Below are positions 33,001 through 44,900 of a stretch of 64,000 nt of DNA, piece by piece. Within the stretch, counting starts at the first letter, position 1, and the number at the start of each line of letters is the position of its first letter. The position numbers were made by a program, and so were the translations under genes. The DNA is from Ceratobasidium sp. AG-K (taxonomy: Eukaryota; Basidiomycota; Agaricomycetes; Cantharellales; Ceratobasidiaceae), in contig JAWNGF010000009.1 of NCBI GenBank assembly GCA_037039685.1, positions 806,001 to 870,000 of the forward strand, written 5' to 3'. The notes under the pieces were generated by a model. It was given only the letters and a program-made list of their open reading frames with translations, did not search any database and had not been told where the DNA came from.

Positions 33001-33312
33001 TCGGCTAGCATCTCTGCGGCTCTCGGTCGAATTGCATTCAAGACCAACTCGTCGGCCGCCCCACTCCGGTCGATTGTATCGCAAGCGCAATCTCTGGGCT
33101 CCAAGCGCCGGCTCATCTCAATTGTCGGTCGAGGCAAACGATTGGCAGTTGAGTCGCATCGCGAAGAGATGGCCCAAATGTTCGAAGACCTGGGTGCTAC
33201 CAGTGAAGTCCGCAAAACGGCGGGAGATGTGGCTGCTGCGTTGCTGTTGAACCCTGTGTCAGGTCCGATGGTCGTGCTTCAAGCTGCATATGCCTCGAAT
33301 GACGATGAATAG
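30047..33312 (+). CDS. KHA1: K+/H+ antiporter, KHA1/CPA2 family
   Basis: A monovalent cation/proton antiporter of the CPA2 family; yeast Kha1 acts in Golgi-type membranes in K+ and pH homeostasis. Exons: 30047-30124, 30176-30251, 30307-30497, 30545-30728, 30780-31142, 31191-31358, 31409-31547, 31595-32837, 32890-33312 (about 954 aa; yeast 873). Twelve or so membrane segments fill residues 30-430, with QPKVIAEVLGGIILGP, LFLFLVGLEIDM, SITAFPVLCRIL, GVGNDVVGWT (the acidic pair for ion exchange) and the conserved GFLAGLAIP and LMSCKGLVELIVL. The C-terminal half is a long soluble tail with Pro/Ser/Gly-rich inserts. ATG 30047 was chosen because it is in frame and close to the first conserved segment. 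Confidence 0.92.
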
Positions 33313-33986
33313 GGGCGTGTATTTGTGTCGTGTAGCTTTGGTTGTATTATGTTATATAGAACTCAAGTGTTCCTTATCTGAATCAGTATTGTTCTGTGGC
33401 CCATGCTGTTGCCTCGAAACCCAATTGAGCGACTTCTATCACTCCATGGTTTGTTCTTTTGGAATACCGTTATGGAGATAGAAAGGGCAGAATGGGATGG
33501 GGCAGCGAGTGGGAGTCAATCCTATCGATTGTTCTGGACTATACGTATCCCAGATCGGTAAACCTCCACGTGTTGGTTGCTATATTTGTAGACAAGGAAT
33601 ACGACAGACTCGTGTGTGTCGCCGTAAAAGGCATTTGTATATCGGCGCCGAGACGGCTCCTATTTGGCCGGCTTAGTGATGGAAGTTGCTAGATTGCTAT
33701 GTCATCGCGTCATATTCCCCCGGATTGTTTCTAATTCCCCGCCACACACCTGTGCTTGAACACGACCACCACCAGCTCGCTGCAACCAACTCTTTCACTC
33801 GTCTAATTTGCCTAATTTACCTTTGTACGCTATATTATTCCCTCAAGTTTGACCGTAGATCGCGTTTCACCGCTTCTCAATCACTATCACGCTCAGGCTG
33901 TGTAGACGCCGCCACGCTCATCTGGACCCCAAATCCCTCATATAACCAGGCTATCAGTGTCCCCACATCTCCTAGTGTTATCTACC
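33313..33986. other. Intergenic region before the RING gene
   Basis: 674 bp. The right half is C/T-rich, as in strong fungal leaders; no gene or RNA is supported. Confidence 0.5.
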
Positions 33987-36900
33987 ATGGACCGTGAGTA
34001 CCCTCTACCAATCGTTAGGGCTGCAGCCCATTGACCTTGGAACTCGCGCAGACGATACCCGTGGAAACGAGATTATTAATGCAAGCACTATTCACGAACA
34101 AGACGAAGATCATCGCGACGCAATGGAAGTGGACGGTGCTCCGTCAATGATGATTGACTCTAGTCATTCACACGACAATGAATCTGCTCCTGTCGAAACG
34201 AACATACCTGCATCGCCGATGGTAACCACCACGAATGACGAGCTACCAAATCCCGACCTGGGTTCAGCTCCTTCCGACGCTCTACGCGGTTCACGCGAGC
34301 CCCCAGTGTTCGATGAAGACACCGAACGACCGAGGCAACGCAGGCGCTATCACGTTACGGTTGAGGACGATAATAATACAGAGATCCGGAACGAACCGGT
34401 AACCACCGCGCCAGCTGCGACCGGCGGAACTAGCGCTGGCGATGATGAGGTAGCTGTACTTGAGGCTGCTCCCCCTAGGCTGAGCGACTTGTCTATCCAC
34501 AGTCCTCGATCGAGCACTCCACCTGCCTCTGAAATGCAGGACGTGCTTCCCACCGCGCCGAGTGCAAATCGCAGCCCCCAGTCACCTCACCTTGGAACGG
34601 TCCCTCTGCCCGATGTGCCACCACCTCGGCGCGATCCGAACGCCCCACCCGATCCTGTTATGGAGGCAGCCAGACGACTCACCTCCGCGCCAGATGGCAA
34701 CTCTGATCAGATGCAGGCCGATTTAGCTCTTTTAGCACCGTATATTGCAGCCCAGGCAATGGCAGCTGCGTTCCAACCAGGCGGTCGTCCCCCGGGTAAC
34801 CCAGGCGCCAATCAAGCAAACGCTCCTCCCAACGGACCACAACCGCCCCAGGAAGAGCAGGGTGGCGCTAACAATGCTGGGCCACCTCCACCCCTTCTCC
34901 CATTCGGGTTCCCTTTCATGTTTGGAGGGAACGGCGAGAGACCCGCCGACCCTAAGCGCGCTGAGCGACTAGCGAATGGCCTCAATGTCGTGGAGGATGG
35001 CTTGCTCAAGCGCTGGAATGCTGTCTGTGGTGAAGAGGGGGCTGTGTGTGCTGTTTGCTACAGTGAATTGCTCGAAGAGCCCGGTATCGAGAGGGAGAAA
35101 GACAAGGGCAAAGCAAAGGAAGAGGATGAGAAAGTCCTAGAAGAGCAGCCCAAGCAAGACGAGAACGCTGGCGACGAGGCGCACGAGCGCGCGTTACGTG
35201 AGGCATTGGAACGTCGCGAGCAGATGGAGAGACTGGAAAAGGAAGAGAAGGAGCGCAAGTTGGAGACGGCTGTTCTAGCGTTCCCGTGTGCACACGTTTT
35301 CCATAGGACGTGCTTGCTGCCGTGGCTATGTGAGTTGTTGGTGTATTCTCCGTGTTTAACTCGGTCTTATTATTATTTCCACAGCTCGCCACACGACGTG
35401 CCCGACGTGCCGCTTCGATATTGACCCAAAGAGTGACACACTCACGCTCCCTGCGGACGACGGCACGGCGGCTTTCTTGGGACCAAACGGCTCCAACTTT
35501 GGCGACTTCTTCACTGTTGGGCCAGTTCTGCGAGTACCCCGCGCACAAGCTCCAAATCTCGGCCCTCGTCCCATGGCTGGAACACGTCGCGCAGAACGTA
35601 ACGCAGAACCCCGCCACGAACCTCGTAACTCCGCCCAACCACCGAGCGAAAACAACGGGCCACGTCCTGCCGACGAACCGGCTGGCAATCCTGGAGCCCC
35701 GCCTTCAATGGCTGACTTGTTCGACGGACTTTTCGGGTCGTTGTTCGAATCGGCTGGTATCCCAACACCGCGACGATCGAACGACAGCAATAATACCCAA
35801 CCGCCTCCTGAAGCCCCGATGCCTCCCGTAGAAGGGACCTCTAATGTGGAGCAAGCTCCCCAAGAGCCCGCTGCTCCAGCAAGCACACCTGAACGGAACG
35901 CGGAAGAAGTCACCACTCAATCCAGTACCACTCAGCCCCCTCCCTCAGAGCCGGGTGCGATTGATCCCTCATCTCTTGACGACCCTCCTCCGCTTCGTGC
36001 TCGTCCAAGCGCCCCTATTCCTACTGACTATCGCCCAATCGACTATAGTCGTCCGTTAGCTATGTTCGGACGGCCCTCTCCCAGGCGTCCTCCCCAGCCA
36101 ATCACACCCGCCTGGATGCGCACTCCTAGGCCTCCAGCTGCTACAGTCACCCAGTCATCGGCCGAGGCATCCGCGTCAACCTCGTCCAACTCCACTGCGG
36201 ACACCCCAAGAGCGTCTAGTAGCTCCACTACCCCTACTGAACCAACGCCAAGGGCCTTTGATTCAACCGACAATTCTCGTAGCTTTGGACAACTGCGTTC
36301 CATCGTATCAAACTTGCTTCCTCGCCGGCTCGGTTCTCATAGACGCGCTTCGAGCAGTGCCCCCTCCATTCGCAGCACCGGAAGTAACGAATCGACCGGA
36401 CCTCCATCGGCAACTCGGAGTGGTGTTCGTTCGGTCTCGGGTCCACTTCCCCTCCGTACTGGAATCCGAGCCATTCTGCATGGACCGACAGCTATGCTAC
36501 GCGATCTCGCATCCCGTCGACCAGCAGATCCCGAAGGTTCGAGTGAGGCTAGAGGCTCCGTCGACAGCGTTCCGTCCAATCCGCCTCGCACGGGCGTAGA
36601 CGATGATATGCCTGAACTAGAGAACGATACCGAGGCCGGGTCGATGTACTCGGAGGATGACGCACACCACTCTGAAGAGGAAGAGGACGATGATATGCCC
36701 GCACTGGAGCCTGTTGGACCTCGCGCGCCCCGCACCGCTACAGCTTCGTCCAACGACCAGGCAGCTACAGGAGATAACACCCAGCCTCCTCCACTCATCC
36801 CACGTTCGGCACAGCGTCCTGCACCACCTTTGCACAGCGCTTCCAGAAGCGCGACTGACCCTCCTATTCTCGGGCCCCGTCCATCAGGAGACGAGACTGC

Positions 36901-37543
36901 CAACAACATGATGGAAAATATTATCACTCTACGCATTGATCTGGGACACGCAGATGGACGAGACGAGACGATTATTGTGCCACTCCTTTTCAATCCCAAT
37001 GGGCGTGTCGACCAAGCTAACCGTGAAGCACCTCCTCGCCCGGCTGCCGCACAACCCTCACCCTCGCGTGCCAGGACACCCCCGCCACAGAAGAAGTGGG
37101 TACCCCCTGAGCCTATCAAGACGTTCCGACAGGTAGTCGAAGAAAAGGAGCGCGAAGCTGGATGGAGATGCGATGACCCTGCCTGTTTGTTGGGACCAGC
37201 GGATGACGAGGACCCCTCAGACGAGCATCCCATCAAGCCAATGTACTCTATCATGCGCTCGCTATCACCCGAAAACGAACCAGTTCGGTACAAGATTGAG
37301 GATGGAATCCGAGTATATGCAGGTGGAGAGGACGTCCGTGTCAAGGGCGAAAACCCAGTTTGCGCGCACCAGTTGCATCCCGAGTGTCTTGTAACGAGCG
37401 CTCGCGTGAACGGGTGGGGACCTGATCGCAATAACAAGAGCAGCTCCCGGGTGACGCTTAGGTGCCCCATGTGTCGATTGGAAGGCACAGTCGAACGAGA
37501 TGTTTGGGAGGCCGGTGTTGAAGCGGAAAACGCGGAAACCTGA
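33987..37543 (+). CDS. Large RING-finger protein with split RING and C-terminal Cys/His cluster
   Basis: A likely E3 ubiquitin ligase; substrate unknown. Proposed exons: 33987-33993 (7 nt, ATGGACC), 34052-35329, 35385-37543 (about 1,147 aa). Residues 1-340 are acidic and Pro/Ser-rich, probably disordered. The RING-H2 begins CAVC and resumes with FPCAHVFHRTCLLPWLSRHT and CPTCR, but its two halves are separated by 76 residues of E/K/R-rich sequence likely to form a helix. After a Pro-rich 500-residue stretch, a C-terminal block (CDDPAC, CAHQLHPEC, LRCPMCR) looks like a second, incomplete RING. Using 34052 as acceptor gives a 58-bp intron; the nearest in-frame AG alternative would give an implausible 25-bp intron, so the start is less certain than the rest. 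Confidence 0.8.
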
Positions 37544-37701
37544 GTATTTTTCGACTCGCAAAACCTGTTTCTAATTCAATTACTCTCATGTATATTTTTG
37601 CACGCATGCAGATATTGTACAATAGCTACCTATCTCTGCGCAAGTTCTAATACCATTCATCAACGGGTCTACATCTTAGCTGCCGCACAACGTAAGACAA
37701 T

Positions 37702-38803
37702 CTATACGCTATCAGGAAGCACGAGGCCGTCCCCCCTTTCCCTGCTATTTATCATGTGTTCGTACATTTCCCTCGTAAAAGTCCACCCATCTTCTTGAGT
37801 GCGCGTCCGAGCTGACGCTCTCACCCTCTTGACGATATCCTGCACGGTTTCCCTCTCCTTTTCGTCCCGGTTACAGTTTGCCCACCATCTGTCGAGACTA
37901 CTCTGCAAGGTCATGCTATTGAGTAGATTGTGCTCAGACTGCTCATTTAGCACGTGTAAAACGAAGGGTGCTGCATAATGCGGATGAGACAGGATTGATA
38001 GACATTTTAGTATTCTCGTAATCCGTAGGTTGTTGTGAGACGAATCTAGGTTGGGGTGTCACTAAGAGGTCGTTCACACTTCAAAAGTGCAACAACTCAC
38101 AAGAAAGATTCTCATATCTACTCCGCCAGTCATGTTCCTTCCTCCCGATAAGCCCAGACTCGGTGTTCAGCAATCTCATGCCGTAAAAGTCGAGCATGAG
38201 TTCGTACGCCTTTCGAACCCGGACAAGGATTTCGGGGGACGCATTCATCTCAGCAATTTCCGAGTCCCTAAGTGGATGGGCAAGCATGTTCACCCCTATG
38301 GGTGAATAATGAGCTCCAGTCAATGCGAGCACCTATTGAGCGTACCTTGCTCGGGGATCGGGAAGCTTTGGAATAGGGACAGTCACGTTCATTCTAGCTC
38401 AGTTGGGGAACCGCAATGACTTACAGCCATTGAATAAAACCGTGCCTTTTTTCGAGCTCGTTGTATTTGCCGTGCCAACTGGTTATAGTAATAGTATTAA
38501 TAACGCGAGTGTTTTGACGAAACAGGCTTTCAGGGAGTAATTAACCCACCGTTCAAGTAGCTCATCAATCAATAAACCGTCTGGTCGACACTTGAGTTTA
38601 TTGGAATAAAACTCCAGGTTCTGTTGCTGTTGATGCCTGCTACCAGTGATGATTCCACCTGAGTCATCATTGTCAGGATATCCTTCCAGGAAGTCCTTGA
38701 CGTCATGGGGTATTAAGGACAGACGGCTCATGCCAAATCTCGACATTTGATTAATTCGCAGCTTTGGATTTGCCAGAGGAAATAGAAGAGAGCGTTGTTG
38801 CAT
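37702..38803 (-). CDS. OGFr-domain protein
   Basis: The conserved domain of the opioid growth factor receptor family is found well beyond animals; its role in fungi is unknown. Exons (minus): 38803-38550, 38478-38425, 38365-38346, 38295-38101, 38045-37702 (about 288 aa). Family features in order are NLEFYSNKLKCRPDG, DELLERWHGKYNELEKRHGF, IQWLFP joined across the tiny third exon, LAHPLRDSEIAEMN, AYELMLDFYGMRL and HNNLRITRILKCL. All four introns are 50-71 bp with good consensus. ATG 38803 was preferred because the frame upstream of it starts only with GTG. No transmembrane segment or signal peptide is visible. It ends convergently with the RING gene. Confidence 0.82.
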
Positions 38804-39596
38804 GCGCGATGTGGTGGGGTTGTGCAAAGCTGCTAAGCGCTCAATTGGTGACACTTAGCGCCAGCCATTGACGTCAGTAATGCGCATATACTCAGCCATT
38901 ACGTCTTTCATTACACGCAAAAAAGTCGCGACTCTTCGTATGCATGCCAGACATGCAGTTTATTATCCAACAAATTCGTTGATGGATATATTTGCATTGC
39001 AGTCGGCGCAACAATGGGAAGTGTTAGGCCAGGCCTGAATGTTGCCCTTCATGCCATTTAAATTTATTTTCCCAAATCATTTTGGTAGTGTAATGCGTGT
39101 CGTAGATTTTTTTCGTACAACATATAACTGACCTCGAGAACCTTTCAGTAGAAAATCGTGTGATAGTTTAGTCAGTTGTCTGGGAAACATACCATGGCTC
39201 AGTGCGGACTACATCACGTGTACCGAACCTTTTTTTTTTGACTACATATTTATAAAGCTACACAAGGGAAAGGTACAGACGGGACTTCTGGGGTCAAAGC
39301 CAAGCTCGGAGGAGAAAACAGGAGGGAGAGACGGAAGGAGCCCGAAGGCGATATACAGAGACAAGAAAGGCCAAGGAAAACAAGGGAAGGGCGTGCGGTG
39401 AACTATACTGTACTAAGTGAACTTCACGTGTCCCTAGCGATACTAATTCATAGGTGCACCGCCACTGCCTGATCATCAAGGGGCAGTTGGTGACCCTATT
39501 TCTATGGTTGTCAGTCAAGAAGACGCACCTCACGCCTGTCTCACACACTCCCACCTTCGTCCAAAAAGGCTATCCCAACTATCGACTCCAGCGCGA
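38804..39596. other. Divergent intergenic region
   Basis: 793 bp lie between the OGFr-domain gene and the Hsp70-like gene. A run of about 10 T occurs near 39230, with A/G-rich sequence after it; no gene is supported. Confidence 0.5.
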
Positions 39597-41665
39597 ATGT
39601 CTTGGTTCGGAAAGAAGAAACCCAATCCCAACGACGGCGACTTTCCTCATGTTCCTAAACATTATCGAGAGGAAAAGGTACTGACGAAGGCCGTTAAACC
39701 CGCGCCGCCTCTTCAGTGGACTGAAGACACCACGGTTGTATGGGGCATTGACATAGGACCATCGAATACGACTGTAGCGTTCGCCTACTTGGAGCCGGGT
39801 GAGTCTTTCACCTATTTGATACTGAATCAATGAGCCTGAATACCGTTTGCCTCATAGGGCGTGATGTTGAAGTCCACAATATCATATACTGGCCCAAAGT
39901 ATTTCCACTTCGCGACTCAACAACAGAGGCTCATTTACCTGAGCTTAAATCGAACAAGACATTCAAGTTACGAGGGACCTACGAGTCGGCTGGGTTCGTG
40001 TCGCATGATGCATGGTAAGTACGGGCAACGCCGTATTAGCCATGGAAACGAATTCAACTGGCCCAGGAACTCCGAGAGAACGGCTAACTACGTTCACGTT
40101 GTGAATACGGCGAATTGTACGTACCTGTTATCTTCGGGAACTGTCTCGCCATTGATGGGTCTAGTACACAGCACCCGCAGCCTTCCAAGTCCGTACGGAC
40201 CTTCCACTCATCGAAACATCTGAGCGGCACAAATACATTGATCTTGTTGAGCACCTGCTCAAGCATGCCCTCGCTGTCTACGGTGCTGTCATTAAAAAGA
40301 ACCAAGAGATCCCAGTATGGTCTCGTTCTTCTGATCTTGTCATTGCTTTGCCAAGCGGTATGCCCACGTCGGCCGGAATGACAATCGTTGGAGAGCTAGA
40401 TGCGATGGTAGAGAGGGTAATGCCCAAGGTCATTGGCCCGACAAGGGTGTTTTATGTTTTAAGACCGGACCTAAGACTGTTTGAGGACAACTCGTGGAGG
40501 AATCTGGATACTAATTTTCAGGCAAGTCCTGGACCCCCTCCTTTCATAGGCGTTACTAACCTTCACTGGATGTAGAACGATGATACGTTCATGCTCGTAG
40601 ACTGGGACTTAGAAACCGGCGACATGGTTTGTGCGTCCTACAAGGTCCAACAGTTACCTGGCGGCCAAATTACATTCGGTACCCGCCTCCGTTCCTGTAA
40701 GCTTCTCCTCTCCTAGACTCATGATTTGAGATTAAATCTCCACTTAGACATGCAAGCCATTCCAACACTGTAGGTAGACCATACCCTTGATAAGACACTT
40801 CTGCTGATATGTTTACAATTGCAGAACCAAACGTGATGCATCTACTGACACACGCGAAGGCACTCGATTTGCCAACGCGCTTCACTGGTGTGCAGAGAAC
40901 AAACATCGCACTCAGGTCAGCCTTCCCGTTCAGCTTTCTCCATGGCTGAGGACCAACGTGATTATTAGAAATTAATTATCCGGACCTCAAATCCTATCAA
41001 AAAATCCGACTCGCTCCTCTCGGTATTTCACAAGTCCCTTGTCGAAAAGGGCCTGCAGGTCGGTATTCGATCTATCGCACAAGAGACAGAGAATGGCGCA
41101 CTTGGAGCGGTAATGTGGCGCATCGCCCATATAATTGAACAAAAACCAGGAGACAAAGAAGTGCTTGCTTTGGTGCACGATATGACTGCTCTTTCTGTTG
41201 GTGAGGTCAACCCAAGCGCGCCAGAGCCAGACCTCAGCCCGGAGCCGGAGCAACCATCCAAGATAGCTCGAGCTTTATCATCTTTGCAGACCGGAGTACT
41301 TGGTCGCCTGGGGAAAGAAAAGGCGAAGGAGGACTATGGTACACCATTCCAATCGCCATTGGAAAAAGGCGCGAGTGTTCTTGGGAGTGCTATAACATCG
41401 TCCTCGACCCCCGCCACGCCACTTTCACCATTGTCTCAGACTGTAACCTCCCCAGTCCCTAAAGCTCTGCCAGTGCCCAACGAGCAGGACAAAATGGGCT
41501 CGTCAAGTGCAGACCATCCTGCAGAGGAAGATGTTATTGCGCCACCCGCATATACTGATGATCCAGGTGAGTCTAGTCTCCCGACGAATCGGACGTAATT
41601 GACAAAGCAACTGTTGTATAGATAATGTAGACGCCCCTCGTCCGCCTGAGAAAGTGAGGGTGTGA
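39597..41665 (+). CDS. Degenerate Hsp70-like (actin/Hsp70 ATPase fold) protein
   Basis: Exons: 39597-39798, 39858-40014, 40067-40116, 40172-40521, 40576-40696, 40748-40769, 40825-40915, 40969-41566, 41622-41665 (about 544 aa); every join keeps frame. The N-terminus has the first nucleotide-binding loop of the Hsp70/actin superfamily (VVWGIDIGPSNTTVAFAYL), as in the many Hsp70-like proteins of Agaricomycetes. Where the phosphate-2 loop (DxGGGT) belongs, the sequence reads LVDWDLETGD, so the Gly-rich loop is lost. The C-terminal third is Ser/Pro-rich and unlike a substrate-binding domain. It may be a non-ATPase paralogue or a decaying gene. Intron 40522-40575 has a GC donor. Confidence 0.65.
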
Positions 41666-41984
41666 AAGCGAGCTCACGCTAAGTTTTCCCGATCTCGTAT
41701 TGGCGTGGAACTACCATGCATCTCTCTTTTCTTAAGTTTTGTATGTTTTGTTTACTCTTTGGTCATCCCGTGGTTTCAAATAATCATTCAGTTGATACAA
41801 ATCCTACTCGATTCAAGTATGATCCGCAATGCGCAGGGCTCATAGAGACTTCAAGTGACGGGAAAGAGAGGATCTTGAAAGAATCTACTCGTTCACCCCT
41901 CGATAATGCTATGCAGTAACGACAAAACAGCCCTCGATTTTTGGGCCCGATCTGTGTCATTTATGTTCATCCTAAAGCAGAGCT
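41666..41984. other. Convergent 3' intergenic region
   Basis: 319 bp between the Hsp70-like gene and the end of the cofactor D gene; likely 3' UTRs. Nothing else is seen. Confidence 0.5.
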
Positions 41985-44900
41985 TCAGTTGGCTGATCTA
42001 TGCTGACCCGAAGATACGCCATACCATGAAGTTTCGAGCAACAATGCCTCCAGCTCCTCAGACTCAGGAAGGTCTTGCGTTTGGGTCAAAAGATAGAGTG
42101 CTTCTGCAGTGTCTGCGCTAACCTGAAAGCCCGCTCGATCATAATGCACCAACTTGAACTTTGCAAACTCTACCTTGGGGAACCGATGGCCAAGGAAGGA
42201 CGCGACATAACCGCAAGCGACTTTTGACACCGGGGGCAACGCAACAAAATCGACGGCGCTGCTTTAACTATCAGTATTTGTGGCCACCAGGTGTACCGGA
42301 CACTTACACTTTCATAGCAGCTACAATCCGCTCCATATTCCTCAGCCTGTCAGCACCCTTTCCTGCCAGGTCCAACGCCAAGTTTAGTCTATACCATATG
42401 AACACTGTCAACCAAGTCTCGCCTTGTCGATAAACCACATACCTCTTAATGCCATCCTCGTTTGAACACAATCTTCCAAGCACCTCTCCTCCAAATAATA
42501 TATCGATCGTCTTGAGTAAAGGGATCATAATGGTGTTCACTGCGATCCGAGCACGGCCTATGTCCGCTACTGAGTCAATGAACCCAAGTAAGTGCCACGC
42601 ATCCCCGGTATTTTTAAGCTCCGGAGAGACAGGAAGCCGATTAGCATAGGCGCATAATGCATCGGCCAATGGGAGTTGCTATTTCAAGGCAGGTTAACAG
42701 CTGGATCTGGGTAGACTCCACAATGGTGACGTACAGCACTTTCGTTTCGACTTCCCAAACTGGTAATAATACCAGAGAGAAGTACATCACGATAATCCTT
42801 GATATGAAGCAAGGTCGGAATACGAGGAAATAACCAATCTCCGTCGTTCCAAGGGTGAAAGTCGGTCCTATCGAATCCAGAATAACCGTTATTGTTTTGA
42901 TACGTGCGGGGCCCGCATCTCACTCACAGAGGAAACGTGGCCCGGAGAAGGTCTACTCCTGGAATCGCCCAGTCGTCTGAAGCTTTGTCCCTAAATATAG
43001 GGTCTAGCAGTATGGTCCTCATTTGTTCTCCAGCCACAGCACGAACATTATCCAGGCGCTCTACACCTTGCTTTAGGATCCCGCCAATTGCCTTGAGCCA
43101 CAAATTCGATGGAAGGTAGCTTCAAATCTTTCGATATTACCGCGTCTCGAAAAAAGGGCCTGGGAAATGGATGTAACGGCGCGCAGGGTCGCTATGCGCA
43201 CCCAAGAACCAACGTCGCCTCTTTGGTCGACCGAATAGTCCTCAAATCCCCAAAGAATTGACGCATATATGTGACTTGATTTCGACTCCAGGGCTGGGAC
43301 CTCATTTAAACTACAGAACACTTGGTACCCGCAGCACTCACCATTAGGTGAAGTTTTCAACACGCGAACTACAATGTCAGCCAAGGATGTAATACAATTA
43401 CGCCGAGCTTCAACAGGTTTGCAGTAATCTTCACTCTACGAAATATTGTGAGTGTTAGTCCTGTATTTCTGAGTCTGCTACTCACATCCTTCGTAATGCC
43501 ACCAATCAAACAATCCACCGCACAATCCAAGCCATGTCCAAATTTATCATAAGCCAGGGTTCCCAACACCTGCGAAACACCGCACTGAGTAGTTGGACTG
43601 GCGTTCTTGGCCTTGAAGTCTTTCACGAAGAGCTGTACTTCCGGAGTACAGTCAACAAGTGCGCTTACGGCTGACATTGCGAGCGCAGCAGCGAATTGCA
43701 CAGTCTCGCTTTGGTGCTTCATTCCCGAGTTGATTACTATGTCTCGCCAATCGGGCAGGCCTTGAGTGGACGGCAGAGTTAAAGCGTTTGGTGATATGGC
43801 TTCAGCAACCAGGAGACAGGCAGCTTCCACAATGAGATCTCCTCGAAATTTCTGGTATGTTGAACTAGGGAGCGTCGACAAGTATTTGAAGCACTATTGC
43901 AACAAATTAAAATCACCAATCTATGCATATGTTACCAGCTGAGCATACCTTCAACCGTTCCTCTTCTAATTTTTCATCCTTGAACGCTTTCGCAATCTCA
44001 GCAAGTCCCAGTAACGCCCCATGGATGTCATTTGTGTCCATAGAACCCAGTCTTCCATTCTGCAAAGTCCAATGAGGATCAACAATGTAATCCGGGTGGC
44101 TATATGCGCTTACCAGCTTAGAAGCAACCTGTGATCCAAGAGCCTTCAGGTCAACAGTGCACATCAATCTCAACGCCTGAGCCCCTAATATCCTAATCTT
44201 TGGATCCCAGTGTCTCAGAGTTGTCTGTATGACGTGATTGATAAGAGGTTGCTGGTATTCTGGGAATCTGAAACCCGCAACGCAACGTAGGCATGTAAAA
44301 CAACTGGAGTCGTGTAGTATTTACTCACATAGCGATTTGAGGAGCAGCGACTAGGAACGCGCTCCGCCGTACACTGACGGCGTGAAAGTCGTTCTCGCGG
44401 AGAACGTCGATGCCATGAGGAAGAGACCTCTATTACGTCTATATCAGTATATATTCATGTTACGTATCGTCTTGCTTACTGTACGCCCAACTGCTTCCTG
44501 GTATGCGGCACTCGCGGCGCGGCGTACATGTACTTCGCGATCAAACAAAGAAGTGATAGTCAAGCGAAGCGCAATCTCAAGCAAATGCGGAGCAAGAATA
44601 TCAACGCTCTGGGCTCGAACAAGCGCCCATAACACATAGGAACCCGAGTCACGAACGCTTGAGCCAACAGAATGGGCACCTTTGCGCACATCGAACGAGA
44701 GAGCCTGTATCCTGAGTAAAAAATGGATGGCATTTGGAACTAAGACGCACCCTGCAAATCCATTCGACTACTTCTTTTATTCGGCTTGCTGAGATCAACC
44801 CCCGTCGAGCAAGTTCTGCGTAGGATAGACACGCCCCATGCCAAGTCCCTTCCGCTGCTGGTGGGAGGTCCGCGTTACAGCGCCATGGATCTAGGAAGAG

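Noticed and set aside
33994..34018. 25-bp intron at the RING gene start
   Set aside because: Too short for a spliceosomal intron; the 58-bp alternative to 34051 also keeps the frame.
36337..37488. 383-codon open frame opposite the RING gene
   Set aside because: Shadow of the third RING-gene exon; Ser/Gly/Arg-rich and without domains.
39220..39420. Reverse-oriented retroposon from a T run
   Set aside because: A short T run alone, with no flanking duplication or recognisable element, is insufficient.
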